43,384 bases of DNA. It comes from Thermoguttaceae bacterium. GTDB taxonomy: Bacteria; Planctomycetota; Planctomycetia; Pirellulales; Thermoguttaceae. The notes beneath the pieces were generated by a model. The model saw only the letters and a program-made list of their open reading frames with translations, ran no database searches and was not told the DNA's origin. How positions within the stretch are numbered: position 1 is the first letter of the stretch; every line of letters begins with the position of its first letter. Made by a program: the position numbers and the translations under genes. The stretch spans positions 1-43,384 of the forward strand of contig JAFTCU010000066.1 in NCBI GenBank assembly GCA_017454585.1. The letters run 5' to 3'. Of this stretch, positions 1 to 7,468 are shown piece after piece.

Positions 1-345
1 AGCGGCTTCAACCGGAGCAGCTTCAACCGGAGCGGCTTCAGCCGGGGCAGCTTCAACCGGAGCGGCTTCAACCGGAGCGGCTTCAACCGGAGCAGCTTCA
101 ACCGGAGCAGCTTCAACCGGAGCGGCTTCAACCGGAGCAGCTTCAACCGGAGCGGCTTCAACCGGAGCGGCTTCAACCGGAGCGGCTTCAACCGGAGCAG
201 CTTCAACCGGAGCAGCTTCAACCGGAGCAGCTTCAACCGGAGCGGCTTCAGCCGGGGCAGCTTCAACCGGAGCGGCTTCAACCGGAGCGGCTTCAACCGG
301 AGCGGCTTCAACCGGAGCGGCTTCAACCGGAGCAGCTTCAACCGG
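1..345 (-). repeat. 15-base in-frame tandem repeat encoding PVEAA
   Basis: Twenty-three consecutive 15-base units (plus-strand form agcggcttcaaccgg) run from the window edge to 345 and continue outside. Variation is almost confined to one synonymous base (GCC/GCT alanine codon) plus a few PAEAA copies. A degenerate PVEEAA copy precedes the array at 346-363. The near identity at DNA level suggests copy number changes by replication slippage without loss of frame. Confidence 0.97.
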
Positions 346-1617
346 AGCGGCTTCTTCTACCGGTGCGGCGACTTTAGCCGAGTCATCATCGTCCTCATCC
401 TCGTCATCATCCCAACTCTTGATTCTTGAGATCGAGTACGGTTTGTCGCAGCTCGTCGTGTTTTTCAGACCCGGGAAAGACCAGTCGAAGTTGACGACGT
501 ACAGGTATCCGTCCATCACAGCGCATTCGGCCGGCTGGTCCAGAAGACCATTTTCGCCGTTCGTGTCGTCGTTCACCCAGAGCCAGCCCGCGACGTGCTC
601 ACCATTCTCATTGCGGGAAAGAGTCCGGATAGCGTTGGCCTGACTGTCGTCGATGTAGATTTTGTCGGTCTTCGCATCGTAGAAAATGCCGTCGCAGCAG
701 TGGTACGCGTCGTCATTCAGGACGGTCGTCACTTTGGCGGTTCCATCTTCGTTCGTGTCGATGCGGTACATCTGGCCGTCGCCGAAGTTCCCGGCATAGA
801 GTGCGCCCCACGCCCACGTGATCCCGTCAAACGACGTGTTGTCGCCGCGGCCGATTTTCTTCGTTTGGCCAACGACCCAGGCGCGGGGGTCAACCGCTTT
901 GCCCTCTTTAACGGTCGGATCGACCATGATGGTTTCCGTCGCTTCGACCAGGTCAGAGGTCTTGAAACGCCAGATGATCCCCAGCCCGAACGCGTCGGGG
1001 GTCCCAGCCGTATCGATGTTGGAGTCACTGATGTAGGTATAATCGTCACGGATCAGGATCGCGTTCGCCAGGCGGAGCCCCTTCGCGACCACGTCCACTT
1101 TTCCGGTCGGTTTTCCGTCTTTCATCTCAACGCGGAGGATGCGGGACGGGTATTTGCCTTTCGGTTCCGAAGAGAAGAACTGGTTGTCGCAAACGTACAG
1201 GTTACCGTCCGGGCCGAAATCAAGCCCCATGGGGCCGGTTTTGCCGGAGTCCGGGTCGGTCGGGTAGTCCATCAGGATCTTGAACTCGCCATTCACTCCA
1301 TCATCTTCAAAGACGCACAGTTTGGCGCCAAATTCACGGGAACCGTCGGCCTTGCTCGGGTGGAAGTTCGGGACGTTCAGGTAAATTTTTTCGTTGACTT
1401 CATCGACCGTCATACCATCCGGGACCGGGCAGGTATCCGGAAGGGTCACGTGAAGTTCCGGTTTATAAGCCGGGTTCGGAGTAATGTCCACTTTGTGGAT
1501 CTCAACGGCGTTTTCATCGGCTGAAGTGTCTTTGTCACAGCATTTTTTGCAGCACGGGCAGCAGCCGGCCAGCATAATGACGGCAGACAACGCCAGGAAA
1601 GCAAGAGTTTTTTTCAT
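1..1617 (-). CDS. Lipoprotein, SMP-30/gluconolactonase-like beta-propeller with PVEAA repeat tail (3' end outside window)
   Basis: The reading frame is open from the ATG at 1617 to the window edge with no stop, so the C-terminus is missing. A purine-rich AGAAGGA lies about 8 bases before the ATG. The N-terminus is a lipoprotein signal (MKKTLAFLALSAVIMLAGC) followed at once by a cysteine cluster (CPCCKKCC), so the mature protein should be lipid-anchored. The body (roughly residues 45-395) has repeated propeller-like blades such as GPMGLDFGPDGNLYVCDN, FDGITWAWGALYAGNFGDG and CDGIFYDAKTDKIYIDD, typical of SMP-30/gluconolactonase/LRE proteins, which bind a divalent metal and hydrolyse sugar lactones. 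An acidic run (DDDEDEDDD) then leads into at least 23 copies of PVEAA. It follows two Gfo/Idh/MocA oxidoreductases whose lactone products it could open; that role is inference. The family call rests on motif style, not on identified metal ligands. Confidence 0.8.
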   Translation of the reverse strand, partial: MKKTLAFLALSAVIMLAGCCPCCKKCCDKDTSADENAVEIHKVDITPNPAYKPELHVTLPDTCPVPDGMTVDEVNEKIYLNVPNFHPSKADGSREFGAKLCVFEDDGVNGEFKILMDYPTDPDSGKTGPMGLDFGPDGNLYVCDNQFFSSEPKGKYPSRILRVEMKDGKPTGKVDVVAKGLRLANAILIRDDYTYISDSNIDTAGTPDAFGLGIIWRFKTSDLVEATETIMVDPTVKEGKAVDPRAWVVGQTKKIGRGDNTSFDGITWAWGALYAGNFGDGQMYRIDTNEDGTAKVTTVLNDDAYHCCDGIFYDAKTDKIYIDDSQANAIRTLSRNENGEHVAGWLWVNDDTNGENGLLDQPAECAVMDGYLYVVNFDWSFPGLKNTTSCDKPYSISRIKSWDDDEDEDDDDSAKVAAPVEEAAPVEAAPVEAAPVEAAPVEAAPVEAAPVEAAPAEAAPVEAAPVEAAPVEAAPVEAAPVEAAPVEAAPVEAAPVEAAPVEAAPVEAAPVEAAPVEAAPVEAAPAEAAPVEAAPVEAA

Positions 1618-1692
1618 GGTCCAGGTCCTTCTCTTGAAATGCCCCGCGGAAATTGGGCGACCGCAAGGCTGGGGAGGTTACTACTATACGGT

Positions 1693-1723
1693 AAAAGGAA
1701 CGCCTGAAAGGTCCAGACGTTCC
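1693..1723 (-). terminator. Hairpin with short U-run between oxidoreductase and lipoprotein genes
   Basis: On the minus strand GGAACGTCTG pairs with CAGGCGTTCC around a 7-base loop (10 pairs, one G-U), followed by TTTT. It lies 20 bases after the stop of the upstream oxidoreductase gene and about 75 bases before the lipoprotein start, so it may terminate or attenuate read-through into the latter. Confidence 0.6.
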
Positions 1724-1742
1724 TACGATATACAGCGAAAAA

Positions 1743-3950
1743 CTAGTTCGCGGCCGGAGCGGGGGCTTCAGCGGCAGGGGCCGGAGCTTCAACAGCGGGA
1801 GCCGGAGCTTCAGCAGCCGGGGCCGGAGCAGGTGCAGCCGGAGCAGGGGCTTCAGCAACCGGAGCAGGAGCGGGTTCTGCCGGAGCCGGAGCAGGGGCTT
1901 CAGCCGGGACGTTCCCGAAACCAGCCGGAATCGGTTCGGTCGGCTTGATTTCCGGAGCGCCTGCCGGACGGAAGTCGTTTTCCGGGGTGGCGTCGTTGAA
2001 AACGTCAAACCACTCGTCCTTGAATGCGATCGTCTGACCAATACGGGCGGAGATGTTCGCCGTCAGCGCCATGATCGCATCAGCCATGGCAACTTTTGGC
2101 TCGCAGTGCATCATCATGCCCGGATCGTCCGTCTTGTAGTTCGGTTCCGGGTTGCTGCGGATGCAGTACGCGAAATGCTCGATCTCTTCCGTGTATCCGA
2201 GGCTCAGGTCGTTCAGCGCTTCCGTACCGAGGACTTCATCCATTTTCTGGTTTTTGAAATCGTCGTCACTGGTCGGTTTCAGCGTGTATTCCGGCGCTTT
2301 GAACCCGGAGACTTTGGACTCGCCGCCGCGTTCCACGTGGGCGTACTGGTTGACTTCGTACGTGTACCAGAGGTAGGCGTTTTCTTCACGGTCGATCTGG
2401 AGGGTCCCGGTGGTTCCCATCACGACTTCACCGTAACCGCCGAAGTCGTTTCCGTTGATCGCGCTGTACGCCACGGCGACTTTTTGACGCGGGTCTTTCT
2501 CGTAACCCGGAGCGGCGTATTCGTAAACGCACGTCATGTGGTCTTCAATGTCGCGGTCGTTCAGAAGGACGTAATTCCCGTCTTTGTCCTTGCGCTTGTT
2601 GAAGACGGACCGGTTCGAGAAGGCGGTCACGTTGAGCGGGTGGTGGTGCTTCCCGTCGCCGTACATGGCGGAGATGAAGATCCCAGCCGCGTCGAGCTGG
2701 TGAGAGCCAAGTTCGGCCATCACTCCCGCGCTCGTAGTTTCCCACAAACGCCAGCGGTAAAGCTCCTCGGCCGCCGGGGCGACATAGGTCGTGTTGCCTT
2801 TGCCGTCCACCAGGGTGTGCGCGCGGTAGTTGGAGTTTTCGTCCAGCGGGATCGCGATCTCGTCGTTGAGCTGCTCGCCGAACTGCTCGATCTGCTTCGT
2901 GATGAGCGGGATCTCCACGCCTTCGATGCGGGCTTTGTTCGCGACGAGTTTCTCGCGGGCGATCTCGTTCATACGGATCGCGAATTTGTCGCCGGATTCA
3001 CGCAGCTTTGCGGCTTTGTCGTCGCAGGCCTTGATCTGGCCGTCCAGCTTGGCCAATTCCTTGACGAAACCTTCTTTTTTCTTCTCATGGGCCTCTTTTT
3101 TCTTCTTGATGCCGTTGAGGAGGACCAGGTCGTTTTCGGTGTATTTTCCGTCTTTCTGATTAATGACGGCTTCCGGGAGCGGCGGCTGCCAGCTGTCGTT
3201 TCCGGGCTGGTTGTTGCGGTGCCACTGCGCACGGATGTAGTGGATCTTGCCGAGCAGGCCCTGTTCGATCGCTTCGATCGCGTTGTTGTAGAGGACGCTG
3301 TAGTGGCGCTGGTGACCGGTCGCCATGTGCTTGTGCAGGCGAGCCGCCACGCGCCCCATATCTTTGCACTTCGCAATGTCGTGAGCCATCAGTTTCTCGG
3401 TCAGAACGTGCAGACCAGCGTTCATGGCTTCGATGGCCGCCTTGTGGTGCAGGTGCAGCGGAAGAGCGATCAGGACCGCTTCGATCCCAAGCTCGTCCTT
3501 GGCAGCCAGAAGCTCGTGGTAGTCTTTGAAGACTTTGACCTGAGCGTCCACTTCTTCTTTGGTTTTCCGGAATTTGTCGTCGCACTCGCTGTAAACGCGG
3601 TAGAGGCCGCGGCGGACTTTACGTCCCTTGGGGCTGGCCGTCACGTCACCATTGAAGGCGCGCCAGCGGTTGTAGCTGCGAATGTCGGCGATCGCCACGA
3701 TGTCCACAAATGCCGGGTTGCAGGCCCCCAGAAGAACTGAGCCTTCGTCACCGGTTCCGATGATGCCGATTTTGACCGGTTTCTCGGGAGTGCTGTAACC
3801 GTAGTAGTACGCACCACGTGTCGTGTTGTCGTTCGGATCGTTTTTGATTTTCAGCCAGTCGCGGAAGAACTCGCCGCGCATGTTCGGGCTGGCCATTACC
3901 GCGCGAAAGTTCGCTTCGCCGATGTTTTTATTTTCAGGTGTTAAATTCAT
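1743..3950 (-). CDS. Gfo/Idh/MocA family oxidoreductase without export signal, with Pro/Ala-rich tail
   Basis: The 735-residue protein has an N-terminal Rossmann fold (IGIIGTGDEGSVLLG near residue 62) and the family's catalytic-loop lysine in LTEKLMA, followed by a C-terminal alpha/beta domain containing ELGSHQLDAAGIF. The family oxidises or epimerises sugars with NAD(P). It is a paralogue of the next gene upstream (shared MNLTP start, GAYYxGY and GTGDEG), but where that protein has a Tat signal this one has a charged, non-hydrophobic stretch (FFRDWLKIKNDPNDN), so I expect it to stay in the cytoplasm. Roughly residues 278-365 form a Lys/Glu-rich, probably coiled-coil insert, longer than in the paralogue. 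The last 50 residues are Ala/Pro/Glu repeats (AEAPAPA). AAGG lies about 8 bases before the ATG. Confidence 0.9.
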   Translation of the reverse strand: MNLTPENKNIGEANFRAVMASPNMRGEFFRDWLKIKNDPNDNTTRGAYYYGYSTPEKPVKIGIIGTGDEGSVLLGACNPAFVDIVAIADIRSYNRWRAFNGDVTASPKGRKVRRGLYRVYSECDDKFRKTKEEVDAQVKVFKDYHELLAAKDELGIEAVLIALPLHLHHKAAIEAMNAGLHVLTEKLMAHDIAKCKDMGRVAARLHKHMATGHQRHYSVLYNNAIEAIEQGLLGKIHYIRAQWHRNNQPGNDSWQPPLPEAVINQKDGKYTENDLVLLNGIKKKKEAHEKKKEGFVKELAKLDGQIKACDDKAAKLRESGDKFAIRMNEIAREKLVANKARIEGVEIPLITKQIEQFGEQLNDEIAIPLDENSNYRAHTLVDGKGNTTYVAPAAEELYRWRLWETTSAGVMAELGSHQLDAAGIFISAMYGDGKHHHPLNVTAFSNRSVFNKRKDKDGNYVLLNDRDIEDHMTCVYEYAAPGYEKDPRQKVAVAYSAINGNDFGGYGEVVMGTTGTLQIDREENAYLWYTYEVNQYAHVERGGESKVSGFKAPEYTLKPTSDDDFKNQKMDEVLGTEALNDLSLGYTEEIEHFAYCIRSNPEPNYKTDDPGMMMHCEPKVAMADAIMALTANISARIGQTIAFKDEWFDVFNDATPENDFRPAGAPEIKPTEPIPAGFGNVPAEAPAPAPAEPAPAPVAEAPAPAAPAPAPAAEAPAPAVEAPAPAAEAPAPAAN

Positions 3951-3986
3951 GTTTTTACCTTTGTATTTTGTGGTTATGCTCTTTAC

Positions 3987-4141
3987 GGAGACGATGCTTC
4001 CAGCGTCGTTAAAATCAGGAATAGGAATGAGGAGTCAGGAATTGAAAAACCTTGGCTTTTATGGATTGAACTCATTCTGAAACTGACGTTACGAGAAGCG
4101 TCGATTCCTCATTAAGACGACGCTGGAAGCGTCGTCCCCGT
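3987..4141. repeat. Palindromic intergenic element F (GACGACGCT arms around AGGAATN heptamers)
   Basis: Outer arms are inverted copies: gacgatgcttccagcgtcgt at 3990-4009 and its near reverse complement within 4114-4139. Between them are four tandem units close to AGGAATN (about 4017-4043), then GAAAAACCTT and TTGAACTCATTC. The last motif is also found in elements B and, in variant form, A. The element fills the gap between the two oxidoreductase genes and lies 25 bases beyond the stop of the upstream one. Confidence 0.75.
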
Positions 4142-4166
4142 AAGGGGAGGCTTTTGATCATTCACT

Positions 4167-5894
4167 TCAGACGTCATATTCCGGTTTGTTCAGGTTCGGA
4201 TCGCCTTCTTCCTTCGTTTTAAGGCCGAAATCAACTTCTGGTGTTGCATCGCTTTCGACTTTGAACCAGTCATCTTTGAAGTAAATCCGTTCACCTCTTT
4301 CGGCGGAAATGTTGGTTACGTGGGCGATGATCGCGTCACCCATGGCGACTTCCGGCGTGCAACGAGGATGATTTTCCGGATCCGGATTGCGTATGCACCA
4401 CGCAAAGTGCTCGATCTCTTCCGTGTAGCCACGGCTGACTTTCGGCCCGGCTGCCGCTGCTGCGACGGCTTTCTGACTCGCGCCGCTGGACTGCGTGTCG
4501 AGGGACGGACCGCTGCCAGCGCCGGCGCTCGCTTTGGTTTCTTCTTTCAAAAGGAGCTGGGTCTCTTCTTCCTTCAGGATGATCATCGTGCCTTTCGTGC
4601 CGTAAACGATCTCGCCGTAACCGCCGAAGCCGTTCCCGTTGATCGTCGAGTACTGGACCGCGATCTTGTTCTTGTTACAGAGCGGGTCTTTTTCGTCGTA
4701 GCCTGGAAGCGGGAAGTCGAACGCGGCGATGACGTGGTCATTCGTGTCGCGGTCGTATGGGAAGAGGTTACGCTCGCCCGAGGCGAAAACGCTGATCGGG
4801 TGCTTGTGTTCGCCGCCGTGGAGGGCCGAGATGAAGATGCTGGCCGCGTCGAGCTGGTGGGAACCAAGTTCCACCATCAGACCGCCGCCCGTGCGCCCCC
4901 AAAGGCGCCAACGAATCAGCTCTTCAATCGGGGAGCAGGTATAAACTGTGTTACCGGCCGCGTCTTTCAGCTCGTTCGTCTGGTAGCCGAATTTCGAAGC
5001 GTCGATCATGTAGTCCTGAATTTGCAGTTCCTTCTGGCGGACACGCGGGAGAAGTTTCTCGATTTCCGCGCCGCGGGCCTTGGAAAGAGCCACTTTCAGT
5101 GATTTCAGGTCGTTCAGGAGCTTCATGGCCTGCGGGTCTTCCGGCTTGGCCTGGAACGGCATTGGCATCTGCCAGCTGTCGGCGCCCGGAAGGTTGGAAC
5201 GGTGCCATTGGGCGGCGATGTGGTGCAGGTCACCGAGCTTGCCGCGCTTGATCGTTTCCATCGCTTCTTCGTACAGAATGTTGTAGTGACGCTGATGGCC
5301 TGTGGCGCAGAACTTACCGGTTTCACGCGAGGTACGAGCCATATCTTTGCACTGGCCGACCGTGCGGGCCATGAGCTTTTCCGTCAGGACGTGCAAGCCC
5401 ATCCGCATCGCTTTGATCGCGACGATGGCGTGGAGGTGAAGGGGCAGGGCGATGATGACCGCCTCGATACCGTCGGCCTTGGCGTTGGCGAGGCATTCCT
5501 CGTAATGGCCGTACACCTTCACGTGCTTGCGGGCTTCGTCTTCGGTTTTCCAGCCATAGACGCTCATCAGGCCCTTGCGCATCTTGATGATGTTATCGTT
5601 TGAGTTATCGCCGTAGAACGCGCGAAAGACGTTGTACGGGCGGATGTCGGCGATGGCTTTGACCTGAACGTACTCAGGATTGATAGCGCCGATCAGGATG
5701 TTGCCCTCATCGCCGGTTCCCAGGACCGCGACGCGGAGAGGTTCACCGTGGGCTTTTCCATAACCGAAATAGTAGGCGCCGGCAGTTAAACCGGTCGTGG
5801 CGACTGCCGCAGTGGAAGCCACCATAAATTGACGACGGGAGCACCGAAGGAATTCTTCACGAGCGGCCGCCTGTTGCTGAGGTGTAAGATTCAT
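4167..5894 (-). CDS. Tat-exported Gfo/Idh/MocA family oxidoreductase
   Basis: A 575-residue NAD(P)-dependent oxidoreductase. Residues 18-42 are a twin-arginine export signal (CSRRQFMVASTAAVATTG), so it should be folded with cofactor in the cytoplasm and exported. The nucleotide-binding motif VAVLGTGDEGNILIG follows near residue 55, then AIADIRPYN, the catalytic-loop LTEKLMA, and the C-terminal substrate domain with ELGSHQLDAASIF. Compared with common family members of 350-450 residues it is long because of a helical insert near residues 255-310 (LLNDLKSLKVALSKARG) and a Ser/Ala/Gly-rich stretch near 465-500. It sits between a DoxX-like membrane protein and its own paralogue, all on one strand. 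Sugar or sugar-derivative oxidation is the likely role; the substrate cannot be read from sequence. Confidence 0.93.
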   Translation of the reverse strand: MNLTPQQQAAAREEFLRCSRRQFMVASTAAVATTGLTAGAYYFGYGKAHGEPLRVAVLGTGDEGNILIGAINPEYVQVKAIADIRPYNVFRAFYGDNSNDNIIKMRKGLMSVYGWKTEDEARKHVKVYGHYEECLANAKADGIEAVIIALPLHLHAIVAIKAMRMGLHVLTEKLMARTVGQCKDMARTSRETGKFCATGHQRHYNILYEEAMETIKRGKLGDLHHIAAQWHRSNLPGADSWQMPMPFQAKPEDPQAMKLLNDLKSLKVALSKARGAEIEKLLPRVRQKELQIQDYMIDASKFGYQTNELKDAAGNTVYTCSPIEELIRWRLWGRTGGGLMVELGSHQLDAASIFISALHGGEHKHPISVFASGERNLFPYDRDTNDHVIAAFDFPLPGYDEKDPLCNKNKIAVQYSTINGNGFGGYGEIVYGTKGTMIILKEEETQLLLKEETKASAGAGSGPSLDTQSSGASQKAVAAAAAGPKVSRGYTEEIEHFAWCIRNPDPENHPRCTPEVAMGDAIIAHVTNISAERGERIYFKDDWFKVESDATPEVDFGLKTKEEGDPNLNKPEYDV

Positions 5895-5934
5895 ATTTCG
5901 TTCTTTCTTTTGTTCTGATTCTTGTCTTTTGAAC

Positions 5935-6057
5935 GAATAACGAATAATGAATAACGAATAATGAGGAGAAAGACTTCAACCTTTTTTCGTTTTCAAATTC
6001 GCTGCGGCCGGAACTCATCCAGCCATTATTCGTTATTCGTTATTCATTATTCATTCG
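5935..6057. repeat. Palindromic intergenic element A (GAATAAY heptamers)
   Basis: Four direct heptamers (GAATAAC, GAATAAT, GAATAAC, GAATAAT) at 5935-5962 are followed by the core GAGAAAGACTTCAACCTTTT (5966-5985), then GAACTCATCC, then an opposing arm of RTTATTC heptamers at 6025-6052. Its right end is 3 bases from the DoxX-like gene's stop codon. Nearly the same element (B) occurs at 16338-16438. Confidence 0.9.
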
Positions 6058-6060
6058 TTT

Positions 6061-7167
6061 TCAGTCTTCATTTTCTTCGGAATAGAAGCCGAAGATCTTC
6101 GCGAGCTGTTTACCGCCGCAGTTCCAGACGAAGTAGTCCAGACCGCCCCAACGACCAACAGGCAGGGTGGCGAGCATGAAAATCGCGACCATCTCGACAA
6201 AGTTTTTGTCCACGATCAGCGCGTGGCCCACTTCAGGGTGCACTGCCGGGAAAATCGTTGGCCATGGCGGCTGCGTCATCAAAACAGCAATCAGGAAGCA
6301 ACCACCGCCGATGGCTGCCAGGCGAGTGCAGAAACCAAGAATCAGGCACAGACCAATGAGCGTCAAAGCCCACGTGACGGAGAAATCAAGGAATTTCGTC
6401 CAGCTGCGGCCTACGAACGGAAGGTTCAGGCCGAACGGAAGCTGGTCCGTCTCCACGACGAACTGAGGAAGTTTGACCGTTTCTTTCGCGCCAGTTTCAC
6501 TCACAGGGCCAAGAATGGTTTGGATCTGGGCGACCAGAGTGTTTACGGCATCTTCCTGCACGGTGAAGAAACCTTTCGCCTCGGAACGAAGTTTCATCAT
6601 ATCGCCCCACTGGCGCTTTTTCTGTTCAGGACCATTATTCGGCCCGTTTTTCGCGGCCTGGAAACGTTCCAGAGCGGCCAGATAGGCGGCGACATTCGAC
6701 GCATTATCTTTTACGTCGTCCCGCACGTCCGCGACGTACGTCCCCCACGCGATTTGCAGGGCGCGGAGCTGGTCGCCTTCCGGTCTGTAAGTGTTGATGG
6801 CGTAGTCGTAAATCTTCTGCGCTTCATTGAAGTAGGCGGGATAAACCGTAACGGTTTCTTTCACTTCGGTCACTTCCGGCACCGGTGCGAACAGCTCGGG
6901 AACATCCTTGCCTTCTTCTTTCTTCACGTCGATCGTGGGTTTTCCAGACGTGTAAAACGTGACCTCCCGCGATTCGGTTTTCAGGCGTCCAACACCGTCA
7001 AGGTCGGGCGACATGGCGTAAAAAATCGGAGCAAACGGACCTTTAGCCATCGTGAGAAACGGAAGGGCGGAGAATTTATCCGCGTTATCAATCTTCCAGC
7101 ACCCTTCATAGAAGAAGTGCCAACCAATGCACAGACGAAGTGCCACCAATGCGATGACGCTGAGCAT
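6061..7167 (-). CDS. DoxX-like membrane protein
   Basis: A 368-residue membrane protein. The first segment (SVIALVALRLCIGWHFFYEG) matches the start of DoxX-family proteins. A long, polar, probably extracytoplasmic region of about 230 residues follows, then a C-terminal block of hydrophobic segments (ALTLIGLCLILGF, GGGCFLIAVLM, VEMVAIFMLATLPVG) and a short charged tail. The large loop between the first and later membrane segments is unusual for the roughly 130-residue classical DoxX. Its neighbour downstream is a Tat-exported oxidoreductase, so a role in passing electrons from the exported enzyme to the membrane quinone pool is a reasonable but untested inference. Only AGGA directly abutting the ATG resembles a ribosome binding site. 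Confidence 0.8.
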   Translation of the reverse strand: MLSVIALVALRLCIGWHFFYEGCWKIDNADKFSALPFLTMAKGPFAPIFYAMSPDLDGVGRLKTESREVTFYTSGKPTIDVKKEEGKDVPELFAPVPEVTEVKETVTVYPAYFNEAQKIYDYAINTYRPEGDQLRALQIAWGTYVADVRDDVKDNASNVAAYLAALERFQAAKNGPNNGPEQKKRQWGDMMKLRSEAKGFFTVQEDAVNTLVAQIQTILGPVSETGAKETVKLPQFVVETDQLPFGLNLPFVGRSWTKFLDFSVTWALTLIGLCLILGFCTRLAAIGGGCFLIAVLMTQPPWPTIFPAVHPEVGHALIVDKNFVEMVAIFMLATLPVGRWGGLDYFVWNCGGKQLAKIFGFYSEENED

Positions 7168-7242
7168 TCCTATTTGAAAATATTGGCGTTTCAGGGGAAA
7201 CCTCCTCTCAAGTAAACAAACTATTAATTAATGTATTGGCGA

Positions 7243-7266
7243 GTGGGGACGATGTACGTCCCGCAC
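7243..7266. repeat. Short palindrome related to the GGGGACGAC family (H)
   Basis: The sequence gtggggacgatgtacgtcccgcac is an imperfect palindrome. Its left half resembles the arms of elements F and G (GGGGACGAC). It lies about 76 bases upstream of the DoxX-like gene. Confidence 0.5.
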
Positions 7267-7388
7267 GGCAAAATATACTATTAACCTTTTTAATTTTATC
7301 AGATTTCCCAAAAATTGCTATAGTTCAGAAGGGGGATTTGTGAAAAAAAATGGAAATTTTTGGGATTTTTCGGAGTTTTGGGAGTTTT

Positions 7389-7462
7389 CAGTTGTCAGTT
7401 CCCAGTTCTCAGCTGGTAGTTAAGAACTGGGAACTGGAAACTGGTAACTGAAAACTGGGAAC
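7389..7462. repeat. Palindromic intergenic element D (CAGTTNN / RAACTGG heptamers)
   Basis: Left arm: CAGTTGT, CAGTTCC, CAGTTCT, CAGCTGG. Right arm: GAACTGG, GAACTGG, AAACTGG, TAACTGA, AAACTGG. The arms are mutually complementary, so the transcript could form a long hairpin. It begins 6 bases beyond the stop of the GH99-like gene and could serve as its 3' end. Otherwise the 301-base gap 7168-7468 is AT-rich and I see no gene in it. Confidence 0.85.
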
Positions 7463-7468
7463 CTGCTG

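Noticed and set aside
1..345. CRISPR-like array
   Set aside because: The units are contiguous 15-base in-frame codons without spacers, inside an open reading frame.
2106..3740. 544-codon plus-strand open frame
   Set aside because: It is antisense to the oxidoreductase, has no recognisable domain or ribosome binding site, and reads as a high-GC shadow.
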